Assembly (NCBI GenBank): GCA_017302015.1
Contig: JAFLEE010000011.1
Span: forward strand, 25,318 to 89,317
Reading direction: 5' to 3'
DNA length: 64,000 nt
Source of the DNA: Spirochaetota bacterium
GTDB taxonomy: Bacteria > Spirochaetota > UBA12135 > COTS27 > JAFLEE01
Both the position numbers and the translations under genes were made by a program. Below the pieces are notes generated by a model, which worked only from the letters and a program-made list of their open reading frames with translations, was not told the DNA's origin and did no database searches. Of this stretch, positions 1-9,219 are shown piece after piece. The stretch's first letter is position 1, and each line of letters begins with the position of its first letter.

Positions 1-52
1 CCTAACATGAACATGCCAGTGAACAAGTCGACGCGATAAAAAGGTGAAGAAC

Positions 53-622
53 ATGCATTGGATGCAGATCCTGATTATTTTGGTGTTTGGGCTGAAGATG
101 TCATTCCCAGCAGAACTCCCCGCGCGCGCACCGACGCTGTGGCTTGCCAAATTCGATTTCGAGGATGGCCGGGTCGACCGCTGGGCGCTCGAAGGGAATA
201 AAGATCATTTCACCTTCGCCACAGACTCGGCCCTTCCCCATTCCGGCCGTTACAGCGCTCGCCTCAACCTGGCCCGAGGATCAGACAAGGCGCGTCACGT
301 GCTGACCACCTTGCGCCTTCCGACGGAGACGCCATGGAAATCGGTGCTCATTCGTTTTTTCATGCGCAGTTCGGATCTTGCCGACGGCGACATAGTGGTC
401 AACCTCTTGGAACGGACGGCGAAGGGGCCGAGTTGGATTTCCGGAAAGTCACCCTACCTGCCACTGAGGGGATGTGCGGATTGGACAAGCGTGGAACTAA
501 GGGCCCCCCTCACCCCGGGTGCCACCACCTTTACCTTCTATCTGTCCGTGCGTGATACGGGCCTCGCCCGGGGAACACTTTGGATCGACGATCTCAGTTT
601 CGAATGCGATGCCGGAGAGTGA
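53..622 (+). CDS. Secreted lectin-like (jelly-roll) protein, carbohydrate-binding candidate
   Basis: A 189-residue protein. The N-terminal 20 or so residues are hydrophobic and end near a small-residue stretch, so it is probably exported. The rest reads as a beta-sandwich ending in a WIDDLSFE-type strand, typical of carbohydrate-binding modules. It is clearly related to the first 180 residues of the next gene: both share an FDFE/IDFE start, an RFF(M/L)R segment, an N(L/M)LER segment and the WIDDLS end. The ATG at 53 is preferred over the GTG at 44 because AGGTGA lies at a good distance. The next gene starts one base after this stop, so the two are co-transcribed. The binding role is inferred from the fold and the neighbour; no ligand can be named. 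Confidence 0.7.
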   Translation: MHWMQILIILVFGLKMSFPAELPARAPTLWLAKFDFEDGRVDRWALEGNKDHFTFATDSALPHSGRYSARLNLARGSDKARHVLTTLRLPTETPWKSVLIRFFMRSSDLADGDIVVNLLERTAKGPSWISGKSPYLPLRGCADWTSVELRAPLTPGATTFTFYLSVRDTGLARGTLWIDDLSFECDAGE

Positions 623-623
623 C

Positions 624-3600
624 ATGCGCTTAAGACTTGCCCTTTTCGGCCTACTTCCGCTTTTTTATCTCGTCTTTCCTCAAAAGACGAATGTGGTGGT
701 GACGCACATCGATTTCGAAAACCGCTCGATGGCAGGATGGGGCGCGGAAGGCGATGCCAGCACGTTCACCTGGTCGCTCGATGAAGAGCGACCCCACGGC
801 GGCCAGGTTTCGGCCCGCTTCGAAGTGACCGGGAAAGCCCTGGGTGCCCGGCGGCGTCATCTGTGGGTGGGTTTTCCCAAGGGAATGGAAGTCGCCCGCA
901 TCACCGTGAGATTTTTCTTGCGCACGCGAAACCTTCAGCCGGGCGACCTCACCTTCAACATGCTCGAGCGGAATGCGAGTGGGGTGTTGGGATGGGCACA
1001 GGGTAAAAACCCCTTCCTGACCCCGACCTGTTGCGAATCATGGACCCTGATCGAGGCCTCGGGCGACCTGACCAAGGGCCTCACCGGAGTGACCCTTTAC
1101 TGGAGCGTCCTTCGCAAAGGCCTCGAACAAGGGGCCTTCTGGATCGATGACCTCAGTGTTGAAGTCCTGCCCGCCGCGCCGACCATCACCTTTCATTCCG
1201 GGGAACGCGGCCATCTCATCTCCAAGATCCAGGGGCATATGCGTGTGACCTTTCCCGATGCCTCCAACTTAAGCGGCGGCCGGGTGCTCGTAAGCGACGA
1301 ATATGGCAAAACTATTGACTCCATCACAGTGCCTTCCGGCGCGTCCGTGGCCGGGGTCGCGCTGCCGGGTCGGGGGTATTACCACCTCAATGCCTCGGGT
1401 GTATACCCAAGCGGCCGCTTGACGGGTCAAACCGGCGCCGCCGTGCTTGGACCCCCACCGTCCGAAGACCTACGCCTGTCGTCGCGATTGGGCTTTTTCA
1501 GCGTCCGGGACCTTCCCGAGGCCGCGATCAAAGTCGGCACGGGGTGGAACCGGAAATTCCTGTCGTGGAATATCAGCCGGAAAAATGGCGCCTTGGTCTA
1601 CACCGGGCCCTCCAATCTGCTCCAAATGCCGACGAACCAGAACTGGATCCTCTGCTTTGACGGCCTGCCGGATTGGATGAGTTCGCCCCCGTCCGGAAGC
1701 GGGATGATTCCCGGAAAGTTTTATGCCCCAACAGATTGGGATGAACTGCGTCGGGCCGTTCGTCTCATTCTCGACCGCCCGCGAACGATAAGGTTTTTAG
1801 AAGTGATGAACGAGCCGGACGGAAACTGGAAAGGCACGGCAGCGGAACTCGTGAAATACCACCGGGTCATCGCCGAAGCCGCGCACTCGATTGATCCCAC
1901 GCTGCGGGTGCTCGGCCCCTGCCCCTACAGTATAAGACTACCCGATCTCGACGCCTGGGTACGCCTCGGCATGCTCGATCCACTCGACGGCCTTGCCATC
2001 CACGCCTACGTGAACGGCACCCCGCCCGAGGTCGAGTTCATCGAAAAAATCGTGGGGCTCAAGACTTACCTGTCATCTATCGGTCGAGCATCCTTACCAA
2101 TCTATTTCACCGAGTTCGGTTGGACCACGGCCGAAGGTACCTGGCAGAAACCCGTGGATGAACTGACGCAAGCCCGCTACCTGGCACGTTCCTTGGGCCT
2201 GTGTTCGGCCCAAGGCATCGATGCACTCTGCTATTTCTGCCTGCTGTATCACCCGGCGCCTAACCCCGGCGAACTCAATTTTTCTGTGCTTCGCTCCGAT
2301 GAAACCCCCAAGCCGTCTTTCGCGGCCTATGCCAACCTGACCCGTCGCCTCGCGGGATGTGAGCGCGGTGGTCGCTGGTGGCGCCTGTCACCCGAATCGC
2401 ATCTATTGGTCTTCCGCCGGGGAGCGACGGCGGTCGCCATGGCGTGGGATACCTCGACGAACACCGAAGTGGGTTCACCGACCGGCCTCACTGAACTCGC
2501 CGACATGATGGGGCGGCCGCTGCCATTCAAAGGGCCACAGCTTTCCATCGGGCCGTCCCCGGTGTATTTCGAACTACCCGATTCCAATTTCATCGACCCC
2601 GTCGTGCTGCCTTCCGTCACGCTACTCCTTGGCCGCTCACTTCCGTGCGCCCTTTCAGACCTTGTGGGGGTCCCCACCCTTTCGGTGGAAGGTGGCATGC
2701 TGAAGGCCTCCACCCAGGCCCATCCGGGTTCTTATCTTGTGCTCGGCAGAAGCGGTGGAACTTGGAAGGCCCAACCCGTCGTACTCCACTCGCCGCTGGA
2801 GATTGAGGGATGCTACCTGGAATGGCCATCGACGGCAACACCACGCCTGGCGGTGGCACTGCGTTCGGGTTTCGAAGCGCCGCTTCAAGTAAAAGTGCGC
2901 GCCGCATGCGAAAACGCCCGCGACCTCTTCGGCGGCCCCTACTCGCTCTCGAATCAAGACAGGCTCAAAGTCGCCTTGCCATTGGATACCTTTCGCCACG
3001 GCCAGCGTTATTTCGGAAAGTTGTTCGCCGACGCACTGTACGGGTCGGTCTTTCAACAAGGCAGCGCACCGTTTGATTTCACCCTGCTGCCGTGTCTTCC
3101 GGGCGAACTCACCGAAGCAACTTCGTTCATGGATATCAGTTCGTGGGATCCCTTCGGCGATGAGTTGGTGGATGGGCGCCTCCAACGCGGTGACTGCGCC
3201 GCCCAAATCAGATTCACCTACGACGATGCGGGCCTGCACGTCGCCGCATTCGTTCAGGACGATACCCATCTTCAATCGTGGACGGCGGCGGAAATGTGGA
3301 AAGGGGATTCCCTGCAACTCGCCTTCGACCTCGATCGCGACTCTCCTTGGCTTCCCAATTCCGGCCGATATTTCAACGGGCACCGGGTGTTTGAATACGG
3401 CTTGGCCAAGGGCGAGTCAGGTGTCATGAACTGGCGCTGGGTTTCGTATTCCGACCTCCCCACTTCCGTATCGGAAAAACGAATGGCAACCACGGTCATT
3501 CGGGAAGGCACCGTGACCCGCTACGAAATAAACTTCCCGTGGGTGACGCTCGGTTTGGAGCGTCGCCCTACTCCTGGGCGAACTTTTGGTATCGCAGTCG

Positions 3601-3710
3601 CCGTGAACGACTTGGATGCCAACGGCGGAAAACGACACGGGCTCAGGCTATTTCACGGCATCGTCGAAGCGAAAGACCCCACTCGCTTTGGCGCACTGAA
3701 CTTCCGTTGA
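624..3710 (+). CDS. Secreted multidomain clan GH-A glycoside hydrolase with N-terminal lectin-like and C-terminal CBM9-like modules
   Basis: About 1028 residues. A signal peptide (1-22) is followed by a jelly-roll module (35-180) like the upstream protein, a linker, a TIM-barrel region (about 290-600) and a C-terminal CBM9/DOMON-like domain (about 840-1028) with the WKGDSLQLAFD motif. The barrel has an acid/base signature, VMNEPDG with Glu397, and a nucleophile signature, YFTEFGW with Glu497. This order and spacing are usual for clan GH-A families such as GH39, GH10 and GH5. The ATG at 624 follows GGAG with 7-base spacing. Extracellular cleavage of a polysaccharide is the likely role. The substrate and exact family cannot be read from sequence alone. 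Confidence 0.75.
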   Translation: MRLRLALFGLLPLFYLVFPQKTNVVVTHIDFENRSMAGWGAEGDASTFTWSLDEERPHGGQVSARFEVTGKALGARRRHLWVGFPKGMEVARITVRFFLRTRNLQPGDLTFNMLERNASGVLGWAQGKNPFLTPTCCESWTLIEASGDLTKGLTGVTLYWSVLRKGLEQGAFWIDDLSVEVLPAAPTITFHSGERGHLISKIQGHMRVTFPDASNLSGGRVLVSDEYGKTIDSITVPSGASVAGVALPGRGYYHLNASGVYPSGRLTGQTGAAVLGPPPSEDLRLSSRLGFFSVRDLPEAAIKVGTGWNRKFLSWNISRKNGALVYTGPSNLLQMPTNQNWILCFDGLPDWMSSPPSGSGMIPGKFYAPTDWDELRRAVRLILDRPRTIRFLEVMNEPDGNWKGTAAELVKYHRVIAEAAHSIDPTLRVLGPCPYSIRLPDLDAWVRLGMLDPLDGLAIHAYVNGTPPEVEFIEKIVGLKTYLSSIGRASLPIYFTEFGWTTAEGTWQKPVDELTQARYLARSLGLCSAQGIDALCYFCLLYHPAPNPGELNFSVLRSDETPKPSFAAYANLTRRLAGCERGGRWWRLSPESHLLVFRRGATAVAMAWDTSTNTEVGSPTGLTELADMMGRPLPFKGPQLSIGPSPVYFELPDSNFIDPVVLPSVTLLLGRSLPCALSDLVGVPTLSVEGGMLKASTQAHPGSYLVLGRSGGTWKAQPVVLHSPLEIEGCYLEWPSTATPRLAVALRSGFEAPLQVKVRAACENARDLFGGPYSLSNQDRLKVALPLDTFRHGQRYFGKLFADALYGSVFQQGSAPFDFTLLPCLPGELTEATSFMDISSWDPFGDELVDGRLQRGDCAAQIRFTYDDAGLHVAAFVQDDTHLQSWTAAEMWKGDSLQLAFDLDRDSPWLPNSGRYFNGHRVFEYGLAKGESGVMNWRWVSYSDLPTSVSEKRMATTVIREGTVTRYEINFPWVTLGLERRPTPGRTFGIAVAVNDLDANGGKRHGLRLFHGIVEAKDPTRFGALNFR

Positions 3711-3871
3711 CGCCGTTCTCGCGTTTGCGATCTGGCACCCGCCCATAACGGCTGGGTGACATTCTTGTCTACTTTTCTTAACGCTGCTAAAAAGTCAGCA
3801 CTATTCACGTTTAGAATCCTGGAGGAAGCCATGCCATTTTGTTTCGACTGTATGTCCAGCCATGATTTACC

Positions 3872-4570
3872 CAGCCCATTCTCCATGATTTGAGAAAAGG
3901 CACGACAATATTTCGAATCCCACGCTTGTGTATGCCTATCTTGCCAGCCCGAATCCTTCTTGCGATGGTATCGCGGTTGCCTCACTCACATGGGGGTGTT
4001 TCTTCAGGCCGGCAGATGGTTTTCAAGTTCGTGGCCAGGTGTTTTCGGACAGATTGAGATATTTGCCCCCTGAATCGACTCGGATCCGGTATGGCTCGGT
4101 GGAAAACCTTAAAGGGTGTATAGCCGAAAGGGCCGTATGCTGCCGATTATTGTAGTCGGCGATCGCGGTCGGCAAAAATACGGTCACGGCTCTTTAGTCG
4201 CGTAGGGGAAACGTGAAGAGGAAGCGATACTTCAGGGTAAAGTTCCCCGCCTCGACCATGCTGTTTCTAGCCATGATGTCTCGCTGGGCGACGAGGTGGC
4301 GAACCTGGGCAAGATTCCGCAAGGTGTTCTCGGAGCCGTCGTCCGTAAGCCGCATCTTGACCTAGGCCAATCCATTCTATAGGGTGGGTCGTGAAAGCCA
4401 ACTCAAGCGTGGCCAGAGCGTTTTTGGCGGAGAGGACTTCGTGGGCGCTGAAGGCCAGGATACATCTGGAAAAGTTGTCGAGGACCAAGTGGATATAGAC
4501 TCGGAGATGGTCGAGTGGGCGGAAAACCGTGGTAACTCGCGCACGTCTCGATTCCCACCGAGGTGGAGGA
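3872..4570 (-). mobile_element. Decayed IS, copy A: frameshifted DDE integrase-type transposase
   Basis: The reverse strand encodes pieces of an IS3/IS481-like integrase in several frames. From high to low coordinates they are a VYIHLVLDNFSRC segment (first-strand catalytic region), then after a frameshift near 4350 a TDDGSEN segment and an NSMVEAGNFTLKYRFL segment holding the second Asp and the Glu. A DYNNR C-terminal segment and a tail ending in PHVSE/PPCE follow. The N-terminal helper and HTH part is missing beyond about 4570. About 100 bases after the transposase stop are also shared with copies B and C. The many frameshifts make it inactive. Confidence 0.75.
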
Positions 4571-4710
4571 GGCTTTCCGGGCGCTCCAGGCGGAGTTTCC
4601 GACTTCGATGCGGCAGGCAGAGGGCCGCTGGGCCTCACCGATGCCGCCAAGGGATGCGACGGATGCGAGAACGGCGAACTCCACCTGAAGTCGGGCAAGC
4701 GGCGATAAAC

Positions 4711-5030
4711 GGTGAAAACACCCGCATCGCCGGGCTCACCACCGAATGGTCAGCCGGCGACCGCGTCGCGGGTGGCTTCCAGGGCCGAACGGAATTCCTG
4801 CGGCCTGCCAAGCACACCAACGAGTGGTCCATCCTTTCGGTCGGGCCCGCGATGGGCAAAATCATCGACGCCACCGGCAAGGTCACCGGCCCACGTTCAC
4901 CGCCGCCGCCATCCTCGCCGCGCTGGCGCTCCGTTTCTCGATCTACGTCTACTTCCAGTTCAACCAGCTCGGCGGGACGAAACACGAGGTCGCGCCCCTG
5001 GAAGCGGAAATCGAGCCCGAAGAAGGCTGA
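4711..5030 (+). pseudogene. Unrecognised gene remnant with a frameshift
   Basis: Two protein-like stretches lie in different frames. The first (about 4711-4893) contains WSAGDRVAGG and HTNEWSILSVGPAMGK. After a shift near 4893 the second contains one hydrophobic segment (TAAAILAALALRF) followed by an acidic tail ending in EIEPEEG and TGA. Joined, they would form the C-terminal part of a protein with one membrane helix near the end. No start codon or family could be identified. It lies between IS remnant A and the convergent AraC gene, consistent with local decay. High GC can create false protein-like frames, so confidence is limited. Confidence 0.35.
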
Positions 5031-5122
5031 GCGCCGCAAGGCCCCTGGAGCGCAGCGAGCCCATGGAAACCTTGGACGCCCTCCCATCAACCGCTATCGC
5101 GCAGGAAATTGACGATACGCCC

Positions 5123-5938
5123 TTAACGGCGGGCCCGGCGGTATTCGCGCGGCGAGAGCCCCAGGGCCTGCTTGAAGGCCCGCGAAAAATGAAACGCGTC
5201 AAAGAACCCGAGCATTTCGGCGAGCTGGGTAAGTTTTGGGGGCTCGGGTGAGGCGAGGCGCCGCGCGGCCTCGCCCAGGATGAGCCGCTGGCGGAAACGC
5301 GCGAGGCCCACGCCGGTGCGGGCCTTGAAGGCGCGCTTGAAGGTGGAGCGGCTCAAGTGGGCGCGGGCCGCGAGCTCCTTCTCGGGGCGCCGGGCCCAGG
5401 GGGCGCGCAAGAGCTCCTCGAAGACCCGGTCGAAGTGGGGGAGCCGCGTTTCAACGGCAGGCTCCACCGATAGCTCGGCGAGGAGCTGGGCGAGGAGGGC
5501 CTCGGCCTTGAGGCGCTCCCGCGGGAAGCCGGACTGGGCGCGGCGCACCAGCTCTTCCGCCATAAGCCGCCATTCGGGGCGGCCGTGCCCCGGGGTATGG
5601 AACGGAATTAGCAGGCGCTGGCCCGGCCCGGGTGGGAGCTCGTGGTACCAGCGGTCGGCGCGGGCGGGAGAGCAGTAGAGGGCCCACGCGGCATAGGGGC
5701 CGGGCGGGCGAGGGGTGGGGTATTCACGCCCCGGCAGGTAGCACACCACGTCGCCCGGCCCCACTTCCACGCGCCGGTCGCGGTCCACGAGGAGCCGGGT
5801 GCCCGCGTGCTGGACGTAGAGGTAGGGTGACCCGGGCCGGAAGACCTCGTCCCAATTCCCGAAGGGGGGCTGGCGCCGCACCTCGAGGGCATCGAGGACG
5901 CGGCGGCGCTCGGGGAGCGAAAGGCCCGCATAACCCAT
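5123..5938 (-). CDS. AraC-family transcription regulator
   Basis: About 271 residues. The N-terminal half is a cupin-like sensing domain with the VGPGDVVCYLPG strand pattern. The C-terminal 100 residues hold two HTH motifs, including AHLSRSTFKRAFK and the AraC signature LGFFDAFHFSRAFKQALG. It is divergent from the GH16 and sulfatase genes and probably controls them in response to a sugar. An upstream ATG exists at 5953, but a consensus promoter (-10 TATATT at 5945-5950) overlaps those codons. The ATG at 5938, six bases past the -10 box, is therefore the better start and implies a leaderless transcript. Confidence 0.85.
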   Translation of the reverse strand: MGYAGLSLPERRRVLDALEVRRQPPFGNWDEVFRPGSPYLYVQHAGTRLLVDRDRRVEVGPGDVVCYLPGREYPTPRPPGPYAAWALYCSPARADRWYHELPPGPGQRLLIPFHTPGHGRPEWRLMAEELVRRAQSGFPRERLKAEALLAQLLAELSVEPAVETRLPHFDRVFEELLRAPWARRPEKELAARAHLSRSTFKRAFKARTGVGLARFRQRLILGEAARRLASPEPPKLTQLAEMLGFFDAFHFSRAFKQALGLSPREYRRARR

Positions 5939-5944
5939 GAGCCA

Positions 5945-5973
5945 AATATACATGTTTTTACAGGCGCCATCAA
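5945..5973 (-). promoter_or_regulatory. Sigma70-type promoter of the AraC gene, probably leaderless
   Basis: Reading the reverse strand, TTGATG (5968-5973) is followed after 17 bases by TATATT (5945-5950), then TGGCTC and the ATG at 5938. Transcription would start at or next to the ATG. Confidence 0.6.
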
Positions 5974-6002
5974 TGGACAGGGCTCGCCGGCGGGGCTACC
6001 CT
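5974..6002 (+). promoter_or_regulatory. Divergent promoter for the GH16-sulfatase unit
   Basis: TGGACA (5974-5979), 17 bases, TACCCT (5997-6002). Its -35 box directly abuts the -35 box of the AraC promoter on the other strand, so a single bound regulator could control both directions. Confidence 0.45.
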
Positions 6003-6037
6003 GAAGGAAGGCGCACCGCGCGCCTTGGAGTCCGCCC

Positions 6038-7612
6038 ATGCAATCCCGCCTCCTCCTCCCCGGCCTCACGCTCTGGGCCACCCTGGCCGCCGCCGAGCCC
6101 GCCGCGCTGCTCTTCCACGCCAACTTCGACGGGGGCCTCGATGCCAGCATGGCCAAGGGGGCGGCTAAAGCGATGGTCTCGGGCCGCGTCGCGCTCGTGG
6201 AGGGGCATGCGGGGAAAGGCGTTTCAATAGAGGCAAAAGGGTTCCTTTCCTACGTCGCCGCAGGGAACCTGCTCCCCGGGCGGGGGAGCGTCTGTTTCTG
6301 GTTCAAACCGCTCGCCCCGGTTCAGAGCCGGGCCGGCTGGGACCGCCTCTTCGATATCCACGGGGCCACCGACAAGGAAAACTGCATCCGCATTCACTTC
6401 ATGAAGGGGGCGCCCAAGCTGTACGCCGCCCTGGCCTCCCGCGTGCGCGCAAGCCTCACCTCATTCGCAGACGTCTCGGATTGGAGCGCGGGGCGCTGGC
6501 GCCATGTGGCGTTCACCTGGGATGGCGCCTCCGCGCGGCTCTACCTCGATGGCGGGCTCGTCGCGCACACCGTAGACCCGGTGCTCCCCGAGGCGCTCGA
6601 AAGCGCCTTCTACCTCGGGAGCCGAAAAGAGGGCGGCGAGGAATCCCGCGGTGTTTTCGATGAGCTCCGCGTCTATTCCGGCCCACTTGCAGGGCGCGAG
6701 GTGGCGGCCCTGGCCGGGCTGGACGCGGCGGAGGCCTCGCGTGTGGAGCTGCTCAACGAGGCCAAGCTGCGCTACCTCGACACGCCGCTAGTCACCTTTC
6801 GCATCAGCGGCCCGCTCCCGCCGCCGCCGAGCCGGGTGAGCGAGCGTTTCCCGCTCTCAGACCAGGAGAACCGGGGCGGCTGGGCCCTCGTCGACGCCTT
6901 CAGCGACGAATTCACCGGGGCCCGCATGGATGCCTCCAAGTGGAGCAATACCATCGACAGCTGGGGGCAGTGGGAATGGCGCGCCGAGAACACCTGGCAT
7001 GAAAACGGGTTCCTCAAGGTACGGATGCTGTACACCAACCTGGGCAACGGGCGCTACTACACCTCGGGCACCTATCGAAGCCTGGGCACCATCCGCTACG
7101 GCTATTTCGAGTGCCGCATGAAGGGCAGCACGGTCAACCCTGGCACCTGTCCCGCCTTCTGGCTCTTCTGCAACGACGCCGACCGCTGGACGGAAATCGA
7201 CTGGCTCGAGTTGGGGCAACAATACAGCAACAAGGCATACCAGAGCCCGGCCAACGTGCTCGATTACACCCTGCACCTGTTCAAGCATCCCCGGTTCCAT
7301 AATCCCTCTCAGGCGAAGGGGCAGGTGCCCGGGCATTACCAGCACAGCTTGCTCGGCTACGAGGCGCCTTTCAATCCCTCCGAGGGCTTCCACGTGTACG
7401 GGGGCCTCTGGACCCCGACGGAAATCAGCATCTTCCTCGACGGTGTGAAACTGGTGACGCGCACCAATGACTACTGGGACCAGCCGCTGTGGCTCATCCT
7501 ATCCATGGGGGTTCGCAATCCCTATCTAAAGCAGCCTTCGGGCGAGGGTTTCCCCGCGCTTTGGGAAATTGACTACGTGCGCACCTGGAAGAACGCGGCG
7601 ACCCGAAATTGA
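6038..7612 (+). CDS. Secreted LamG-GH16 glycoside hydrolase (agarase/carrageenase/laminarinase-like)
   Basis: 524 residues. A signal peptide of about 19 residues precedes a LamG/concanavalin-like module (about 22-225, with WRHVAFTWDGASARLYLDG). A GH16 catalytic domain follows (about 280-520). The hallmark ExDxxE motif is intact in TEIDWLE, with nucleophile Glu386, Asp388 and acid/base Glu391. The preceding PAFWLF and GYFECRMK strands also fit GH16. The sulfatase downstream suggests a sulfated substrate such as a marine galactan, but this is inference. GGAG lies about 8 bases before the ATG. It is divergently transcribed from an AraC regulator. Confidence 0.88.
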   Translation: MQSRLLLPGLTLWATLAAAEPAALLFHANFDGGLDASMAKGAAKAMVSGRVALVEGHAGKGVSIEAKGFLSYVAAGNLLPGRGSVCFWFKPLAPVQSRAGWDRLFDIHGATDKENCIRIHFMKGAPKLYAALASRVRASLTSFADVSDWSAGRWRHVAFTWDGASARLYLDGGLVAHTVDPVLPEALESAFYLGSRKEGGEESRGVFDELRVYSGPLAGREVAALAGLDAAEASRVELLNEAKLRYLDTPLVTFRISGPLPPPPSRVSERFPLSDQENRGGWALVDAFSDEFTGARMDASKWSNTIDSWGQWEWRAENTWHENGFLKVRMLYTNLGNGRYYTSGTYRSLGTIRYGYFECRMKGSTVNPGTCPAFWLFCNDADRWTEIDWLELGQQYSNKAYQSPANVLDYTLHLFKHPRFHNPSQAKGQVPGHYQHSLLGYEAPFNPSEGFHVYGGLWTPTEISIFLDGVKLVTRTNDYWDQPLWLILSMGVRNPYLKQPSGEGFPALWEIDYVRTWKNAATRN

Positions 7613-7694
7613 GCGTCATCCAGTATCATACTCGCGGCGCGTCACGCTTGCCCCTCCGGCATGGGCTGCAGCGCATGGTTTACAGGAGCTCCCA

Positions 7695-9212
7695 TTGAAC
7701 AGCCAGATGAAGCGCAACATCCTCGTCATCCTCTGCGACCAGCTGAGGAAAGACTTCCTTTCCTGCTACGGGTGCAAGGCCATCCCCACCCCCGCCCTCG
7801 ACAGCCTGGCCGCCTGCGGGGTGGTGTTCGACAACGCGCTCACCGTATCCCCGGTGTGCGCCCCCGCGCGCGCCTCGATGATGACGGGCCGCTACGTCAG
7901 CGACCACGGCGTATGGACGAACGACCTGCCCTTTCGCGAAGGGCTGGAATACCTGCCCGAGCGTATGAACGCGCTCGGCTATGCCACCGGGTGTTTCGGA
8001 AAATTGCATCACTACCCTGCGAATGACGCCAAAGGCTTCCAGCATGTGCGGCTTACCGAGGAGAACCGCCTCGGTGAGGAGGATGGCTACCTGCGTTGGT
8101 TGAGAGCCCGCCGGCCAGGGGTGACGAACGTCTTCAACGGGAAAGGATATGAGTACAGCCTGCCGGCGGAGGAGCACTACGAGCACTGGGTGGTCGACGA
8201 AGCCCTGACGTTCATGAAAGCCGGGCGAGGCTCAGCGCCCTTTTTCGCCTGGGTCTCCTTCCAGGGGCCCCATGACCCGGTCCACCCCCCCAAGGCCTTC
8301 AAGGGCTCGGTGGATGGCGCCTTACTTCCGCAACCCATTTCCGCCTGCCCCGACGAGGGCGAGGTCATCCGCTACCGGCGCGCCTGCGCCGGCGTCACCA
8401 AGGACCGGGCAGCGCTCATGGAGAAGCGTGTGGCGTACGGGGATTTCATCCACTATATCGATACACAAATCGGCCGCATCCTCGACGGCCTGAAAGAAGA
8501 AGGGCTCTGGGAGTCGACCACGGTCCTCTTCAGCGCCGACCACGGCGACCTGCTGGGGGACCACGGGCTCATGCAGAAGGGCCCCTACCCGTACCGCGGC
8601 CAGCTGGACGTGCCCCTCATCCTCGCCAACCAGCCCGGCGTGGAGGCGGGCCGAAGCGCAGCGCTCACGGGGAACCTCGATCTCCCCGCGACGGTCCTGG
8701 ACTGCGCCGGGGACGCGCACCCCCTGGGCGTCTCGCGCTCGCTCATCCCGATGGCGCGCGGCGAGGAAGTGTCGCTGCGAAGGGTGAATTACAGCGAGTT
8801 CTGCGACTCGATCAAGACGGTGGAGGACGGGCGCTGGCGCTTCTCCTATTTCCCGTTCACGGGGAAACGGATGTTATTCGACAAGCGAGCGGATACGGAT
8901 GAGCTGGTGAACCTCTCTGGCCGCGGGGAACTGGCCGGGCTCGAGGCGGGATTCCTGGCCGCGGTGCTCGACCACCTGATCGTGGCCAAGGGGGTACGGG
9001 TGGAAGCCCACGATCTGGTACCGGCCCAGCAGGAAGGCTTGTCCCGCCTCGCTCCCGGCTGGCGTGAAGGATTCGAGGTCGCGTTTCCCTTGTCGGCCCT
9101 TGAGCGAGAGCGCCTGCGCGGGGAAGGCCTGGACACGGAATACCTCGACTTTTGCAGGGCGAAGCCGGTCCTGCGCTGCTACGCGAAACCCTACTGGAAG
9201 ACGGGCCTCTAA
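7695..9212 (+). CDS. Type I sulfatase (formylglycine-dependent)
   Basis: About 505 residues in the alkaline phosphatase superfamily. The N-terminus VILCDQLRKD carries the metal-binding Asp. The CxPxR signature CAPAR (Cys55) is the site converted to formylglycine, and a second metal motif reads SADHGDLLGDHG. TTG at 7695 is chosen because AGGAG at 7684-7688 lies 6 bases upstream; the ATG at 7707 is the alternative. No signal peptide is evident, so it may act in the cytoplasm on imported sulfated sugars. It follows the GH16 gene by about 80 bases and is probably co-transcribed. The substrate is unknown. The maturase needed for formylglycine formation is not in this window. Confidence 0.9.
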   Translation: MNSQMKRNILVILCDQLRKDFLSCYGCKAIPTPALDSLAACGVVFDNALTVSPVCAPARASMMTGRYVSDHGVWTNDLPFREGLEYLPERMNALGYATGCFGKLHHYPANDAKGFQHVRLTEENRLGEEDGYLRWLRARRPGVTNVFNGKGYEYSLPAEEHYEHWVVDEALTFMKAGRGSAPFFAWVSFQGPHDPVHPPKAFKGSVDGALLPQPISACPDEGEVIRYRRACAGVTKDRAALMEKRVAYGDFIHYIDTQIGRILDGLKEEGLWESTTVLFSADHGDLLGDHGLMQKGPYPYRGQLDVPLILANQPGVEAGRSAALTGNLDLPATVLDCAGDAHPLGVSRSLIPMARGEEVSLRRVNYSEFCDSIKTVEDGRWRFSYFPFTGKRMLFDKRADTDELVNLSGRGELAGLEAGFLAAVLDHLIVAKGVRVEAHDLVPAQQEGLSRLAPGWREGFEVAFPLSALERERLRGEGLDTEYLDFCRAKPVLRCYAKPYWKTGL

Positions 9213-9219
9213 CGCAGCC

